A DNA stretch of 64,000 bases from Tetraselmis striata (Eukaryota > Chlorophyta > Chlorodendrophyceae > Chlorodendrales > Chlorodendraceae). The notes under the pieces are model-generated. The model was not told the origin of the DNA and made no database searches. It saw only the letters and a list, made by a program, of their open reading frames with translations. Where the stretch lies: NCBI GenBank assembly GCA_006384855.1, contig VCJN01003202.1, forward strand, positions 96,359 to 160,358, in the 5' to 3' direction. Position 1 is the first letter of the stretch. Every line of letters begins with the position of its first letter. Positions 54,272-64,000 of this stretch are shown here, piece by piece. Made by a program: the position numbers and the translations under genes.

Positions 54272-54903
54272 GTAAATGTGCCCTACTGGTGACGAACGAC
54301 GACATACGGGGACGATACGGGACGGACGAGGGACGTGGATTTCATACCCAGTAGCGACGACTATCGCGGGCGACCTGTAAAGTACTATATGAATTTCTCG
54401 TTTCCATAATTTCATCAAATTGATATGCGCACGCGGGCTCGCGTGTCGCCCGCCGACGCGGAGTACCCGGGCTAAGTACATGCGGCTGCACGTGCTCGCT
54501 GCACATCGCCGCACATCGTTGCACATCCTTGCACACCGCGGGGTCGCTGGCGTCGCAGTGCGCCACGCTGGCGGGCCGCGCCCCCGGCCCCTGCCAAGGA
54601 GTAATCACGATAAGTACTGGCACGGCCGACTCTCGCACAGCAATGGTGCTTAGTTCGCGCGAATCGTTGCGGCACAGCATGCATGTGCCGGCAGGGTGCC
54701 GGGAGTGCTTGGCAAACCATGATCGCAGGCTGCCGGCATGCGATCATGGCTTGCGCGGCAGTCACGGCGGAGGTGTGGCCGGTGTCGCGGAGGCGCTTTT
54801 ATTACATTGCTGGGCATCACTTCGCCGTTGTGGGCGGTGCCCACCATAAAACAGCTCCTGCCTAATGTTCTATACATATGAAATTCAGACTTTAGAGGGG
54901 CGG
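54272..54903. other. CACTA R subterminal region
   Basis: The first ~210 bp match copy L. From about 54500 the sequence is unique to copy R and contains GCACATCG repeats and the near-palindromic GCATGCGATCATGG / CCATGATCGCAG pair. No gene is supported. Confidence 0.6.
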
Positions 54904-55732
54904 CTAGGGCACCTTCGTGAGGTCTGCCACAGTTGGAAGCCGCGCCAAGTGTTGCCTGGAAGCTGTGAGGATACTGTGCCTCCTTGGGCTTACCGTTGGG
55001 AAATACCCCTCGCGCCACTTATGAATGGGTTCCATGTGCGCAAGCCTTGGCGGGGAAGTCGCGTTCCACGTCAAAGGGGCATAGGGGAGGAAAGACCCGA
55101 CGTGATGCGTGCTCCCTGGGATTGCCGCTCTGTCTGTCTCCCACTTGTGGGCTTCCTTTGTGATGTCGGACAAGAACCGGCTGAATCTGTCCGTCTGAAT
55201 CCATGTGTGGGTGAGGGCTTCTTGCACCACGCGTGCGGTCAGCCGCATGAGTTGGAACAACGGGAACTGCTCCGCGTGGGCCCCAGCGAGGAGAGGCTCC
55301 ATAGCCCCGTCGTCATCGTTCTCGACGAGTACAGCGGCCTGCTTCGCAGCGATCTCGAGCATATCCTCGGCGCCTTGCAGCCACACCGAATCCGAACCGC
55401 GGAGGTATTTGAGACGCGTATCAGCGTCGACGATGTCCCCGTCCAGATTGGGCTGATCAAGCAAAAAGAGCTTGTACTGGGCGAGCGCGTCCGCGCCGAC
55501 ATCCAGCAAAGTGTGCCAGTGCCAAGCGTGGCGCAGGGAGCGGTAGAGGGTGGGGTTGCTGGACTGTGTGGGAGTCCAGCCGCCGGGGAGATGGATGTAT
55601 TCCCCTCTCATGTCCTCGTCGGTGAGTCTATTTTGTAGCGTGTTCTCCTCCACGCTCGCGTATGCTAGTTGGGTGCGTGTACAACGCTCCACCATCCTGG
55701 CCCTTTTCTGGGGTGTCATCGATAGTGCCATG
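54904..55732 (-). CDS. CACTA R hypothetical protein
   Basis: The best start is ATG at 55730-55732 (MALSMTPQKRARMVERC), giving 276 codons. The frame stays open further upstream, but that part looks unlike protein. The sequence has a natural composition, with a GEYIHLPGGWTP stretch, a helical middle (GAEDMLEIAAKQAAVLVE) and LMRLTARVVQEALTH. I do not recognise a family. It is transcribed away from the transposase with about 650 bp between the starts. Copy L lacks it. It may be a third gene of the family lost from L, or a passenger gained by R; similar GCGATGTGCGGCAC repeats flank it on both sides. Confidence 0.45.
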
Positions 55733-56382
55733 GTGGGTGGTGCAACTGGTGACCCTTCGTCGCCTCTTGTGATTGATATCCTTGCGAAGCAGGCGGCGTC
55801 GCGCGTCCGTACCGTCGCGGCGCTGCTGCGCGATATACATATCGGGGAGTGGGCAAGTGCTGCCGTCGCTAGGTGTGCGTGAACATAAAGATAAGCGGCG
55901 ATATACACCCGATATTAGCCCGGTGTATTGACGCTTATTTGCGTAGTCGCAGTGCGAGTAGTAGTACGATGTATCGGTGCAGTCCCGGGCGCGCGCCCCC
56001 ACGACGTGTGCGCGCGCGATGTGCGGCACGTTGTGTGCGGCGATGTGCGGCACGTTGTGCGTCACGTTGTGTGCGGCGATGTGCGGCACGACTGACGGAG
56101 GTGTGGGCGGATGTAGGTGGTCCGGTAGCTTAGGTGGCTGGTAGGCGGTAGGTGGTGTTCGTAGGTGCGCGTTTTAATGAAGCCGCCCTAACTGCTGATG
56201 ATTGTGTAACGCCCCAGCACGCGCATTAAGTACGGGGTCGCCTCACGGTCACCGCCGCTCACCGCTGAATCAAGCGCGGACAGCCGCGCACTCGCATCTG
56301 TGCTCCCTGCCGGTGGTGGGCTACATCCACCCCAACTCTCAACCCCCCCCCCCCCCCCCCCCGCGCGCGCGCGGCAGCAGGC
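55733..56382. promoter_or_regulatory. Divergent intergenic region of CACTA R
   Basis: It lies between the unrecognised gene and the transposase. It has repeated GGCGATGTGCGGCACGTTGT phrases (about 56015-56095), CACCTAC-type repeats on the minus strand, and a poly(C) run (56343-56361) directly upstream of the transposase ATG. A shared promoter is inferred from the layout only. Confidence 0.4.
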
Positions 56383-59300
56383 ATGCCGGGAGAGGGATGG
56401 ATATCGAGTGTGTCGAAGGATGGCGTGTACGCATGCAAGCACTGCCATGGCATCGTGACGGGCAGTAGTGAAAGGACGGCGCGAGAGCGGCACTTCCGGA
56501 AATACCCGAACTGTAGGCACTCGTTGAAGCGTGCGGCTAAGTTGCGCCACAAGGCCGCCTTACAACAAGCAGCAGCAGCAGCGGCAGTGGGAGTCTGCGG
56601 CTGTGCCGGGGTCCGAGACGAATGCCCTCACGTTTGCAGTCATGAAGTGCTCGGCCCAGGTGAAGAGCAAGAATTCCAACAACTCCGCTGATAGCGAGTG
56701 GCGGCTGTTGCATGACATCATGCCCGCCGGCTTCACCTGGGATGGGATGGCCGTGCCACGCAGCCACAAGGCGATGCGGAAGTTCCTGCGGGTACGGCCG
56801 GGATGTGCCTGGGTGCGTGCTTGACGCGGCGCGTCTTGGGGTGTCAGGCCCCTCACGCTCCTCGCCTCCCGATGCATGCAGGTGCCTGATACATCCAGAT
56901 ATGTCCGGCACATGTGCCCCAAGGGGTGCGTGGCGTTCAGCGGGGCGCCCGGGAAGGCTGCCGAATGGGCGAACCTCCCCGACCAGCACTGCCCGGAGTG
57001 CAATGCCGACAGGTTTATCCGCACGCCGCAGTCCCTGAAGCTCACGGCTGCACGGGTTTGGTACGTCTTGAGCGTGGTGGACATCATCAAGGGCTGGTTC
57101 CGAGACCCTGTGTGGTACGCTTGCTGGAAGAAGGGGGCGGACGTGTCTATCAACGCCTTCCGCGCCTCGTCGGAGGCGGAGCGCATGAATGAAGGCGGGC
57201 ACGGCACCGGCCTCGCCGCGGGAGACTTCCTCCATGCCGACAACGGGATCTACACACTCACAGATGATGGCTTCTTGTCGCACCTTCGGGCCACCCAGTC
57301 TGTCACCGGGGTTGGGATCAGGTGTGAGGACATGCCGCCCCACATGCTGACCTCCAGGAGCAACTGGCACCCAGTCGCACTCATTGGCCCCCCGGAGCCG
57401 TCCAACCTGGGCAAAATACTGTTAGAGGTGCTGGACGAGCTCGCGGTGCTTGGCGAGCATGGAGTGAGGGTCACCCCCGCAGACGGGGGGGGACAGTTCG
57501 TGCACAAGGTCTTCCTCGGTACGTGGGTGTGCGACGCCCAGGGCAGACGAAAGATCTTTATGCGGGGGGGGGCCTAGCCAGCTCAGAGGTTGCCCCTGGT
57601 GCCGTCTGCGGAGCCATGTGGAGGGCCCGGACGGCACGGTGAAGGTGGCGCCTGCGGGGTATGCAAAGGACGTCATCCAGAGGGTGGATGGCGTAGAGTA
57701 CCAGGCTGTGCGCACAGGCGCGAGCTGCCTCCTGCTCTCCGGCGACCAGATGCTGGAGCAGATGGGCATCATCGGCCAGATAGAGGAGGACTTGGCCAAG
57801 TCGGCCCTTGATTGGGATGAGGTCGGCGAAGTGAGCCCCGCTGCCCGGCGTGCGTTCAACACAACCCGGCTGGAGCAGGCCAAGCAGAACACTGCCTGCC
57901 ATGGCGTGTGCCAGGTGCCTGTGGTCCTGGGCTATGTCAGCATGGTCAACCTCTTCCCCCTCGCGCCGGACCACCTGTGCTTTTTGGGCTTGGGAAAGGA
58001 CTTTTGGAGGAACTTCCTCGACGTGCTGGGCCACGTTGGATTTCGGGCTATGAAGCAGGAAGACCGGCGCAAGGCTTTAGTCATGATACCCAGCAACTTT
58101 GGACGCGGGTTGCCCCCTTCGTTCGCGGTGTCCAAGAAGTCGAAAGGTAAGCCCCCCCCCCCCCCCCCCCCCCCCCATGGGCGTGGGCGGCGTGGGCGGG
58201 CGCGGGGGCGTGACGGCATTCTTCTTCATGACTGCAGGGTCAGGCAAGGTGACGGTGCTGTCCGGCTGGGTCATCGAGGACTGCTGGCACCACTCGGAAA
58301 CGTTTTCCCTTCTTACCGCCGGTCCGCTGTTCGAGGAGGCCCGGGTGAAGGCAATCATGACCGGGAAGGAGCTCGCGTCCCCAGCGGTGATGCGTGCGGT
58401 GTCGCAGCTGGGGGTGCTTGGGCACATGTACAAGCGCCTGCAAGGAGCTGTGTGGTTCGTCACGCGGTGGGGGTTGCAGAACGTGGTGACGGAGGAGGAC
58501 GGCCCTGAGCGCAAGGCGCAGATGGACGCGCTCGCCAGGGAGGGGAGGACTCGATACCTAGCGGACATCACCGTGTATGCCCGCCTGGCTGAGGGAAACG
58601 GCTTCGTGTCGCTCCTCGTCTCCAACTTGCACTCGGCGGTGTGCCGCATGATCCACCAGATGCAGGCTTGCGGGCACCCCCTTGCGGAGCTGTGGATGGA
58701 GAACCTCATGGGCTTCTTGAAGGCGGGCGCCAAGCGCGTGCTGCCGAAGAATGTCTGCGAGACCATGATGAGGGACCTCCTTTTCGCGCAGCAGATCAAC
58801 CGCTTGAAGGCGCATCGCCTCTACCGGGAACCCAACCCCAACAAGAAGGTCCATTCCCCCCCCCCCCCCCCCCCCCGCCCCCGCCTCTTGCTGCCTCCTC
58901 AGCCACGTGCACCCATACCCACCCACCCACCCACACACACACATACACTCACACTCGCACTCACAGCGACCCACCCACACACACAGGGGTACATGGCCCC
59001 AGACGACGCAGGCCCCGGCGCCGTGGAGACGCCCATCCGGTTGGTTGGGAGCGCATCCGCTGCGTGGGAGCACGCGGTGGACTTCAAGGACCATTTGGAG
59101 AAGCTGTTGGACGACGTCCGACGTACGGTGCAGGGCTCGCACTCGTATGCACCCATACTCGCGGGGTGGGGTGCGGTCCTGCCGGGCTGGAGCCCCAGCG
59201 GTGGCGCTGGGGGGCTCCTGGTCTACAAGGCGGCGTCGCTTCGCAACGGCGACAAGCCCCGGCTTCACCGGGGGGGGGAAGACGGGGAGACGTCGAGAGA

Positions 59301-59904
59301 CAACTCCTTCTTTGTGTACAAGATGTTGAAGCAAGTCCCCGACGCCGACCCACCCCCCTACACCACCGAGGAGCTGGAGAGCGAGGAGGAGCTGCCAAGA
59401 AACCTGCCGGCGGAGCGCGAAGACGCCAAGTACACCACCATGGTCGCGCGAGCTCAACACTTCTACCTTGCCACGCCACCGCCCCCGCCAGGGGCTGACT
59501 CGGACGACAGCCGTGGCAGCGCGCGGCCCATTCGGGCTGCATTGTGTACGGTGTGGATGCCGGAACGAGCCCACACTGCCGTGGGCTTGGACTTGTGGAG
59601 AGTGCCGGGCGGCGGCGGTGGATCCGGCGGGGAGGAGGCCCTTGTCCTACTAGATGGTCCGGGCATCCGCAAGGTGGCTGTTCTCATGGCCCCTGCCGAC
59701 ATGTCATCCGCGAAGGCTGCCGACTTGGGCGTCGACGCCGGGGAGCTGCTTGTGGCGGGGATCCACGCAAGATCGCAGGACGGTGCGCGAGGGGGGGGGG
59801 GGGGGGGGGGGGGGCAGCGGCTGTGGGATAGGCGGCGCAGCGGTTGCTACCGAGTGAGGCTTAGCGTCGTTTGCAGTAGCAAGGCAGCCTTTCCGGTTGC
59901 ATAG
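56383..59904 (+). CDS. CACTA R Tnp2-like transposase (spliced)
   Basis: ATG at 56383 starts a BED-like finger (CKHCHGIVTG...HFRKYPNC). At a CAG repeat (about 56567-56585) the frame breaks and the Tudor-like part seen in copy L is missing. Exons can then be joined in phase: 56531-56791, 56882-57518, 57589-58146 and 58238 onward, with introns of 90, 70 and 91 bp bounded by GT and AG. Tnp2-type features are the RSH...RKFLR region, CPKGC...CPECNADRF, the HADNGIYTLTDDGF region, CPWCRLRSH and LAELWMENLMGFLK. A fourth in-phase intron (58849-58986) is possible. The C-terminal third is Pro/Gly/Glu-rich. It would excise and insert the element at the CACTG ends. Confidence 0.72.
56792..56881 (+). other. 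Intron in CACTA R transposase
   Basis: GTACGG ... GCATGCAG, 90 bp. Removing it joins KFLR to VPDTSRYVRHMCP in phase 0. Confidence 0.65.
57519..57588 (+). other. Intron in CACTA R transposase
   Basis: GTACGTG ... CTCAGAG, 70 bp. Removal joins KVFLG to CPWCRLRSH. The 3' site could be displaced, but this choice keeps the frame. Confidence 0.5.
58147..58237 (+). other. Intron in CACTA R transposase with poly(C)
   Basis: GTAAG followed at once by about 25 C, ending ATGACTGCAG; 91 bp. Removing it joins two different frames without a stop, which supports it well. Copy L has the same intron with the same poly(C). Confidence 0.8.
58849..58986 (+). other. Possible in-phase intron with poly(C)
   Basis: GTCCATTC, then about 20 C, then CAC-rich sequence ending CACACAG. 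Its 138 bp keep the frame whether spliced or not, so it may instead encode a Pro/His/Thr-rich linker. Confidence 0.45.
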
Positions 59905-59994
59905 TGTGACGCCGCCTGGATGTAACCCAGCAGTACGCGCAAAGTGCAAGTGTTACACGCCCGTGTGCCCCACCCAATAACATTGCGCCCGACC

Positions 59995-61134
59995 TCACTG
60001 ACGGCATGTCTCGCTCTCCTTCATCTCCTGGGCCGTCCGCCGCCTCACCCTGCGCACCCTACCAGCCGCGCGTGCCTTATCGGAAGCCTCAGACACGGCG
60101 GCGCGAGTCGCGTCGTGGAACGCGTCCTTGGCATGGCGGAACTCCGCTCTCACCGCGGCCGTGGTCGGGCAGGGGACTGCCCGCTGATGGGTCGCCATGC
60201 ATGGGTACTTGGGGCCGCACAAAGCTGGGGTGCCGTCGCAGCAACACTCCCAGTCCGTCCGCCGGCCGCAGTACACGCATGACGGGCGTCCGGCCAGGAC
60301 ACGTACATGATAGTGCATGTGACCGCCTCCCGCCACTGCTCGTAGTGCTCCGGTCAACATGGCGACGAGCAAGTCCGCATGTCCCGCAGGTGGCTGCGGG
60401 GCGGGTGGCGCGAGCGCAGCCTCGCTCGCCTCGACAACCCCCTCATCCCTATCAGTCGCCTCTACCACGGCCTCCTCCGCCTCCTGATGCGGCGCATCAA
60501 GCGCATCGTCGTCGCCTGGCAGGGCGTCCCCCCCCGCAACGGCGCCGTCGGCGGTGGCCGACGCAGTCGTGGCGGGGTGCTGTGAGGAGGTGGCCCTAGA
60601 CATAGGTGGGGCCGGCACCGCCATGTGTTGCTCCACATGCGGTGCGGTTGCGGTTGCGGTTGCGATGCGGTTCCTGACGCGACAGCTCCGTCGCACAGGT
60701 GCCGGCACCGGCACCCCACGCATGCTGCGCTTACCACCAACCGGCATGTTTCCTTTGGGAGGCGGTTCATCCGCGTCGGAGGTGAGCGGCGGTGCCGGTG
60801 TGGGTGTGGATACTGCCCGGCTATTAGGGCTCCCGCCGCCCGCCGCTCCGCCGACCCACGCCGCGGCGTGTGCTGCGCCCCGCATAGTCGCCTCGAATAT
60901 ATTATACATGACGCGGGGACGGGGGGGGGGGGGGGGGGGGGGAGTCGTGCGTTTCGTATATCGGCGGAACGGCGTGCGAAGCTGCGGCTGGCGAAGGTGG
61001 TGGAAGTAAGCGTGGCGGCGTCGGCGGCGTATTACCGTGCGTGCATGCGTGCGCAACCCGGCGGCAGCAAGCGCCGGACTAGGCGTGTGCCGGCGGCAGA
61101 GCAACGAAGCCATGGACACGGTACGGGATGCCAA
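59995..61134 (-). CDS. CACTA Cys-rich accessory protein
   Basis: A 379-codon frame on the minus strand, convergent with the transposase (stops 90 bp apart). The real start may be ATG at 61134 or a later one such as MYNIFEATMRG. The middle is Ala/Glu/Asp-rich. Near residues 285-320 is CVYCGRRTDWECCCDG...LCGPKYPCMATHQ, a C-x2-C ... C ... C ... C-x(n)-H array like the zinc-binding tails of some DNA transposases. A Lys/Arg-rich helix ends the protein (VRRVRRRTAQEMKESETCRQ). A TnpA-like role, binding the subterminal repeats, is inferred. Copy L has a frameshifted version. Confidence 0.5.
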   Translation of the reverse strand: MASRTVSMASLLCRRHTPSPALAAAGLRTHARTVIRRRRRHAYFHHLRQPQLRTPFRRYTKRTTPPPPPPPRPRVMYNIFEATMRGAAHAAAWVGGAAGGGSPNSRAVSTPTPAPPLTSDADEPPPKGNMPVGGKRSMRGVPVPAPVRRSCRVRNRIATATATAPHVEQHMAVPAPPMSRATSSQHPATTASATADGAVAGGDALPGDDDALDAPHQEAEEAVVEATDRDEGVVEASEAALAPPAPQPPAGHADLLVAMLTGALRAVAGGGHMHYHVRVLAGRPSCVYCGRRTDWECCCDGTPALCGPKYPCMATHQRAVPCPTTAAVRAEFRHAKDAFHDATRAAVSEASDKARAAGRVRRVRRRTAQEMKESETCRQ

Positions 61135-61679
61135 GTTTGGCTAAGCAACTGCCGAGGCTGGCGGCTTAACCCCCATGTCCGGCGGCTGAGGGACGGAAAG
61201 TGCGTAGAAGTTGATCGGCAAAGCGGGCAGATAAGCATGGCTGTGCTAGGTTCCTATTAAGTAATGGCGGTTTGTGCTAAGTAATTCGTAGGGGTGGACC
61301 ATGCAGCGCAGGTAGGGGGCGGTATAAATGAGGCCGGGCACATATACTGCTCCACGAAACGACACTGTCGCACGTGTAGTTGAATAGACGCCCCCCCCCC
61401 CCCCCCCCCCCCCCCACCCCCCGCCGGGTCGGCCCGCCGACCCGCCACGGCATGTAATATGTGTCATGCATCGCCGGGTATGTGTGAGTGGATGCCCCCC
61501 CCCCCCCCCCCCCCCATTTACACTTGTGCACTCATTAAGTTTGGGCTGGTTTCGGAGCAGTACATGTACGTATGTATATACATACAATAATGGAACGTAT
61601 GTAGGACTTGCGCGGAAAGAGGCGGGGCTGGCGGAGTGCGTTGGGGGTGCGTAGAGTAGCGTGTTGGTGAGATTCGGGG
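61135..61679. other. CACTA R spacer with C runs
   Basis: It matches 45481-46017 of copy L in inverse order. Poly(C) runs lie at about 61391-61415 and 61495-61515. A frame on the plus strand (60625-61260) is also conserved between copies, but it mirrors the Cys-rich gene and is not called. Confidence 0.55.
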
Positions 61680-64000
61680 TGCATCGCACGCCGGATGCCC
61701 ACCCACCCGGCGTAAAAGACGCGTAATAATATTCACACTATATTAACACACATATGTGTGAAAACCGGACATTCCGTGCCGGATGGATGGGAATACGGCG
61801 TCCGATGCAGCCAAATCCCCAGGGACACGCTATTCTATGCACCGCCAATGCACTCCGCCAGCACCGCCTCATTCTCTGTCGATTTCGAAAACGCCTTCAC
61901 ATTATCCACCGCTAATTGCAATTGCCACCGTGTAATGTTGTCACGATGTGCGCACACAACAACACTTACTACCGGTTCCGACGCGGATGGAGGCGGTGCT
62001 TGCGGAGTGCATTGGCGGTGCACAGACTAGTGTGCTGCAAATAATTGGGGTGCATCGGACGCCGGATGCCCACCCACCCGGCGTAAAAGACGCGTGATAA
62101 TATTCACACTATATTAACACACATATGTGTGAAAACCGGACATTCCGTGCCGGATGGATGGGAATACGGCGTCCGATGCAGCCAAATCCCCAGGGACACG
62201 CTATTCTATGCACCGCCAATGCACTCCGCCAGCACCGCCTCATTCTCCGTCGATTTCGAAAACGCCCTCACATTATCCACCGCTAATTGCAATTGCCACC
62301 GTGTAATGTTGTCACGATGTGCGCACACAACAACACTTACTACCGGTTCCGACGCGGATGGAGGCGGGGCTTGCGGAGTGCATTGGCGGTGCACAGACTA
62401 GTGTGCTGCAAATAATTGGGGTGCATCGGACGCCGGATGCCCATCCACCCGGCGTAAAAGACGCGTAATATTCACACTATATTAACACACAAATGTGTGA
62501 AAACCGGACATTCCGTGCCGGATGGATGGGAATACGGCGTCCGATGCAGCCAAATCCCCAGGGACACGCTATTCTATGCACCGCCAATGCACTCCGCCAG
62601 CACCGCCTCATTCTCCGTCGATTTCGAAAACGCCCTCACATTATCCACCGCTAATTGCAATTGCCACCGTGTAATGTTGTCACGATGTGCGCACACAACA
62701 ACACTTACTACCGGTTCCGACGCGGATGGAGGCGGGGCTTGCGGAGTGCACTGGCGGTGCACAGACTAGTGTGCTGCAAATAATTGGGGTGCATCGGACG
62801 CCGGATGCCCATCCACCCGGCGTAAAAGACGCGTAATATTCACACTATATTAACACACAAATGTGTGAAAACCGGACATTCCGTGCCGGATGGATGGGAA
62901 TACGGCGTCCGATGCAGCCAAATCCCCAGGGACACGCTATTCTATGCACCGCCAATGCACTCCGCCAGCACCGCCTCATTCTCCGTCGATTTCGAAAACG
63001 CCCTCACATTATCCACCGCTAATTGCAATTGCCACCGTGTAATGTTGTCACGATGTGCGCACACAACAACACTTACTACCGGTTCCGACGCGGATGGAGG
63101 CGGGGCTTGCGGAGTGCATTGGCGGTGCACAGACTAGTGTGCTGCAAATAATTGGGGTGCATCGGACGCCGGATGCCCATCCACCCGGCGTAAAAGACGC
63201 GTAATATTCACACTATATTAACACACAAATGTGTGAAAACCGGACATTCCGTGCCGGATGGATGGGAATACGGCGTCCTGATGCAGCCAAATCCCCAGGG
63301 ACACGCTATTCTATGCACCGCCAATGCACTCCGCCAGCACCGCCTCATTCTCCGTCGATTTCGAAAACGCCCTCACATTATCCACCGCTAATTGCAATTG
63401 CCACCGTGTAATGTTGTCACGATGTGCGCACACAACAACACTTACTACCGGTTCCGACGCGGATGGAGGCGGGGCTTGCGGAGTGCATTGGCGGTGCACA
63501 GACTAGTGTGCTGCAAATAATTGGGGTGCATCGGACGCCGGATGCCCATCCACCCGGCGTAAAAGACGCGTAATATTCACACTATATTAACACACAAATG
63601 TGTGAAAACCGGACATTCCGTGCCGGATGGATGGGAATACGGCGTCCGATGCAGCCAAATCCCCAGGGACACGCTATTCTATGCACCGCCAATGCACTCC
63701 GCCAGCACCGCCTCATTCTCCGTCGATTTCGAAAACGCCCTCACATTATCCACCGCTAATTGCAATTGCCACCGTGTAATGTTGTCACGATGTGCGCACA
63801 CAACAACACTTACTACCGGTTCCGACGCGGATGGAGGCGGGGCTTGCGGAGTGCATTGGCAGGTGCACAGACTAGTGTGCTGCAAATAATTGGGGTGCAT
63901 CGGACGCCGGATGCCCATCCACCCGGCGTAAAAGACGCGTAATATTCACAGTATATATATTAACACACAAATGTGTGAAAACCGGACATTCCGTGCCGGA
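61680..64000 (+). repeat. 368-bp subterminal repeats of CACTA R (more than 6 copies)
   Basis: Units of about 368-371 bp start near GCATCGGACGCCGGATGCCC at about 61680, 62050, 62420, 62788, 63157, 63528 and 63898 and run to the window end. Within a unit, GCATCGGACGCCG and CGGCGTCCGATGC form the arms of one hairpin (loop ~90 bp), and GCACCGCCAATGCACTCCGC and its inverse form another. Copies 3 to 6 are nearly identical, so the array has expanded recently. Confidence 0.95.

Larger units (their letters stand above)
54250..64000 (+). mobile_element. CACTA (En/Spm) element, copy R, partial
   Basis: The element starts at CACTGTGAGATTCAGATG in gypsy pol. The three bases before it are GTT, and the matching GTT should lie beyond the window. 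It is inverted relative to copy L and longer, with at least six 368-bp repeats still running at the window end. It holds three genes: an unrecognised one (minus, 54904-55732), the Tnp2-like transposase (plus, 56383-59904) and the Cys-rich gene (minus, 59995-61134). Confidence 0.9.

Noticed and set aside
60625..61260. Plus-strand frame of 211 codons over the Cys-rich gene
   Set aside because: It is conserved only because the DNA is, and the minus-strand frame with its Cys/His array is the more protein-like reading. It remains a weak alternative.
54250..64000. One giant transposon with 5- to 10-kb inverted ends spanning 44-64 kb
   Set aside because: Copy L has its own perfect TIRs and GTA duplication, and copy R has its own CACTG end in a different gypsy copy. 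They are two elements in opposite orientation.
1..64000. tRNA, rRNA and ordinary host genes
   Set aside because: No tRNA cloverleaf, rRNA block or housekeeping protein could be seen by eye. A covariance-model scan would be needed to exclude small RNAs.

Overview
The window reads as nuclear DNA of a eukaryote, most likely a microalga or other protist. It is GC-rich, it holds no recognisable housekeeping gene, rRNA or tRNA, and nearly every base belongs to a transposable element, a satellite or an insertion of one into another. The PAT-like tyrosine-recombinase retroelement with a methyltransferase-like domain, the spliced CACTA genes and the Ty3/gypsy element fit a eukaryote. A PAT-type element is consistent with algae but does not prove it. 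No species is claimed.

Region 1 (70-30947) is one tandem satellite of about 1.25 kb: seven full units plus a stub. Three elements are inserted directly into it. (a) A PIF/Harbinger element at 1105-4919 has 24-bp terminal inverted repeats and a TAA target duplication. (b) A PAT-like tyrosine-recombinase retrotransposon at 6073-17043 has split direct repeats A1 ... B1-A2-B2. (c) A 7.2-kb 'K' element lies at 22401-29640. A second K element (6754-12809) sits inside the gag-like gene of the PAT element. Both K copies have long inverted termini and exact 10-bp target duplications. They are packed with internal arrays: a 30-bp minisatellite, ~190-bp and 65-bp satellites, and 248-, 300- and 597-bp repeats.

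Region 2 (30948-33242) is a gutted Mutator-like gene on the minus strand. A FAR1-like N-terminus and a C-terminal fragment remain, and a ~61-bp minisatellite lies where the catalytic domain should be.

Region 3 (33243-54249) holds Ty3/gypsy elements on the minus strand in a tandem layout: LTR fragment, LTR, pol, gag-pro, leader, LTR, then the pol of a second copy. Copy 1 has gag with a zinc knuckle, a protease, a roughly 900-residue region of unknown function with a hydrophobic helix, reverse transcriptase, RNase H and integrase, and a C-terminal PHD finger. One CAA-to-TAA change interrupts RNase H.

Region 4 consists of two CACTA (En/Spm) elements in opposite orientation, both inserted in the gypsy DNA. 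Copy L (43533-49627) is complete at both ends, with perfect 22-bp termini beginning CACTG and a GTA duplication. Copy R (54250 to beyond 64000) is longer. The family carries a Tnp2-type transposase with a BED-like zinc finger and, in copy L only, a Tudor-like domain. It also has a convergent gene for a Cys-rich protein, a divergent unrecognised gene seen only in copy R, and subterminal 368-bp repeats that each contain hairpins. Long poly(C) runs lie just inside 5' splice sites of its introns.

Inferred order of events: satellite first, then Harbinger, PAT and K2 into it and K1 into PAT; separately, tandem gypsy first, then the two CACTA insertions.
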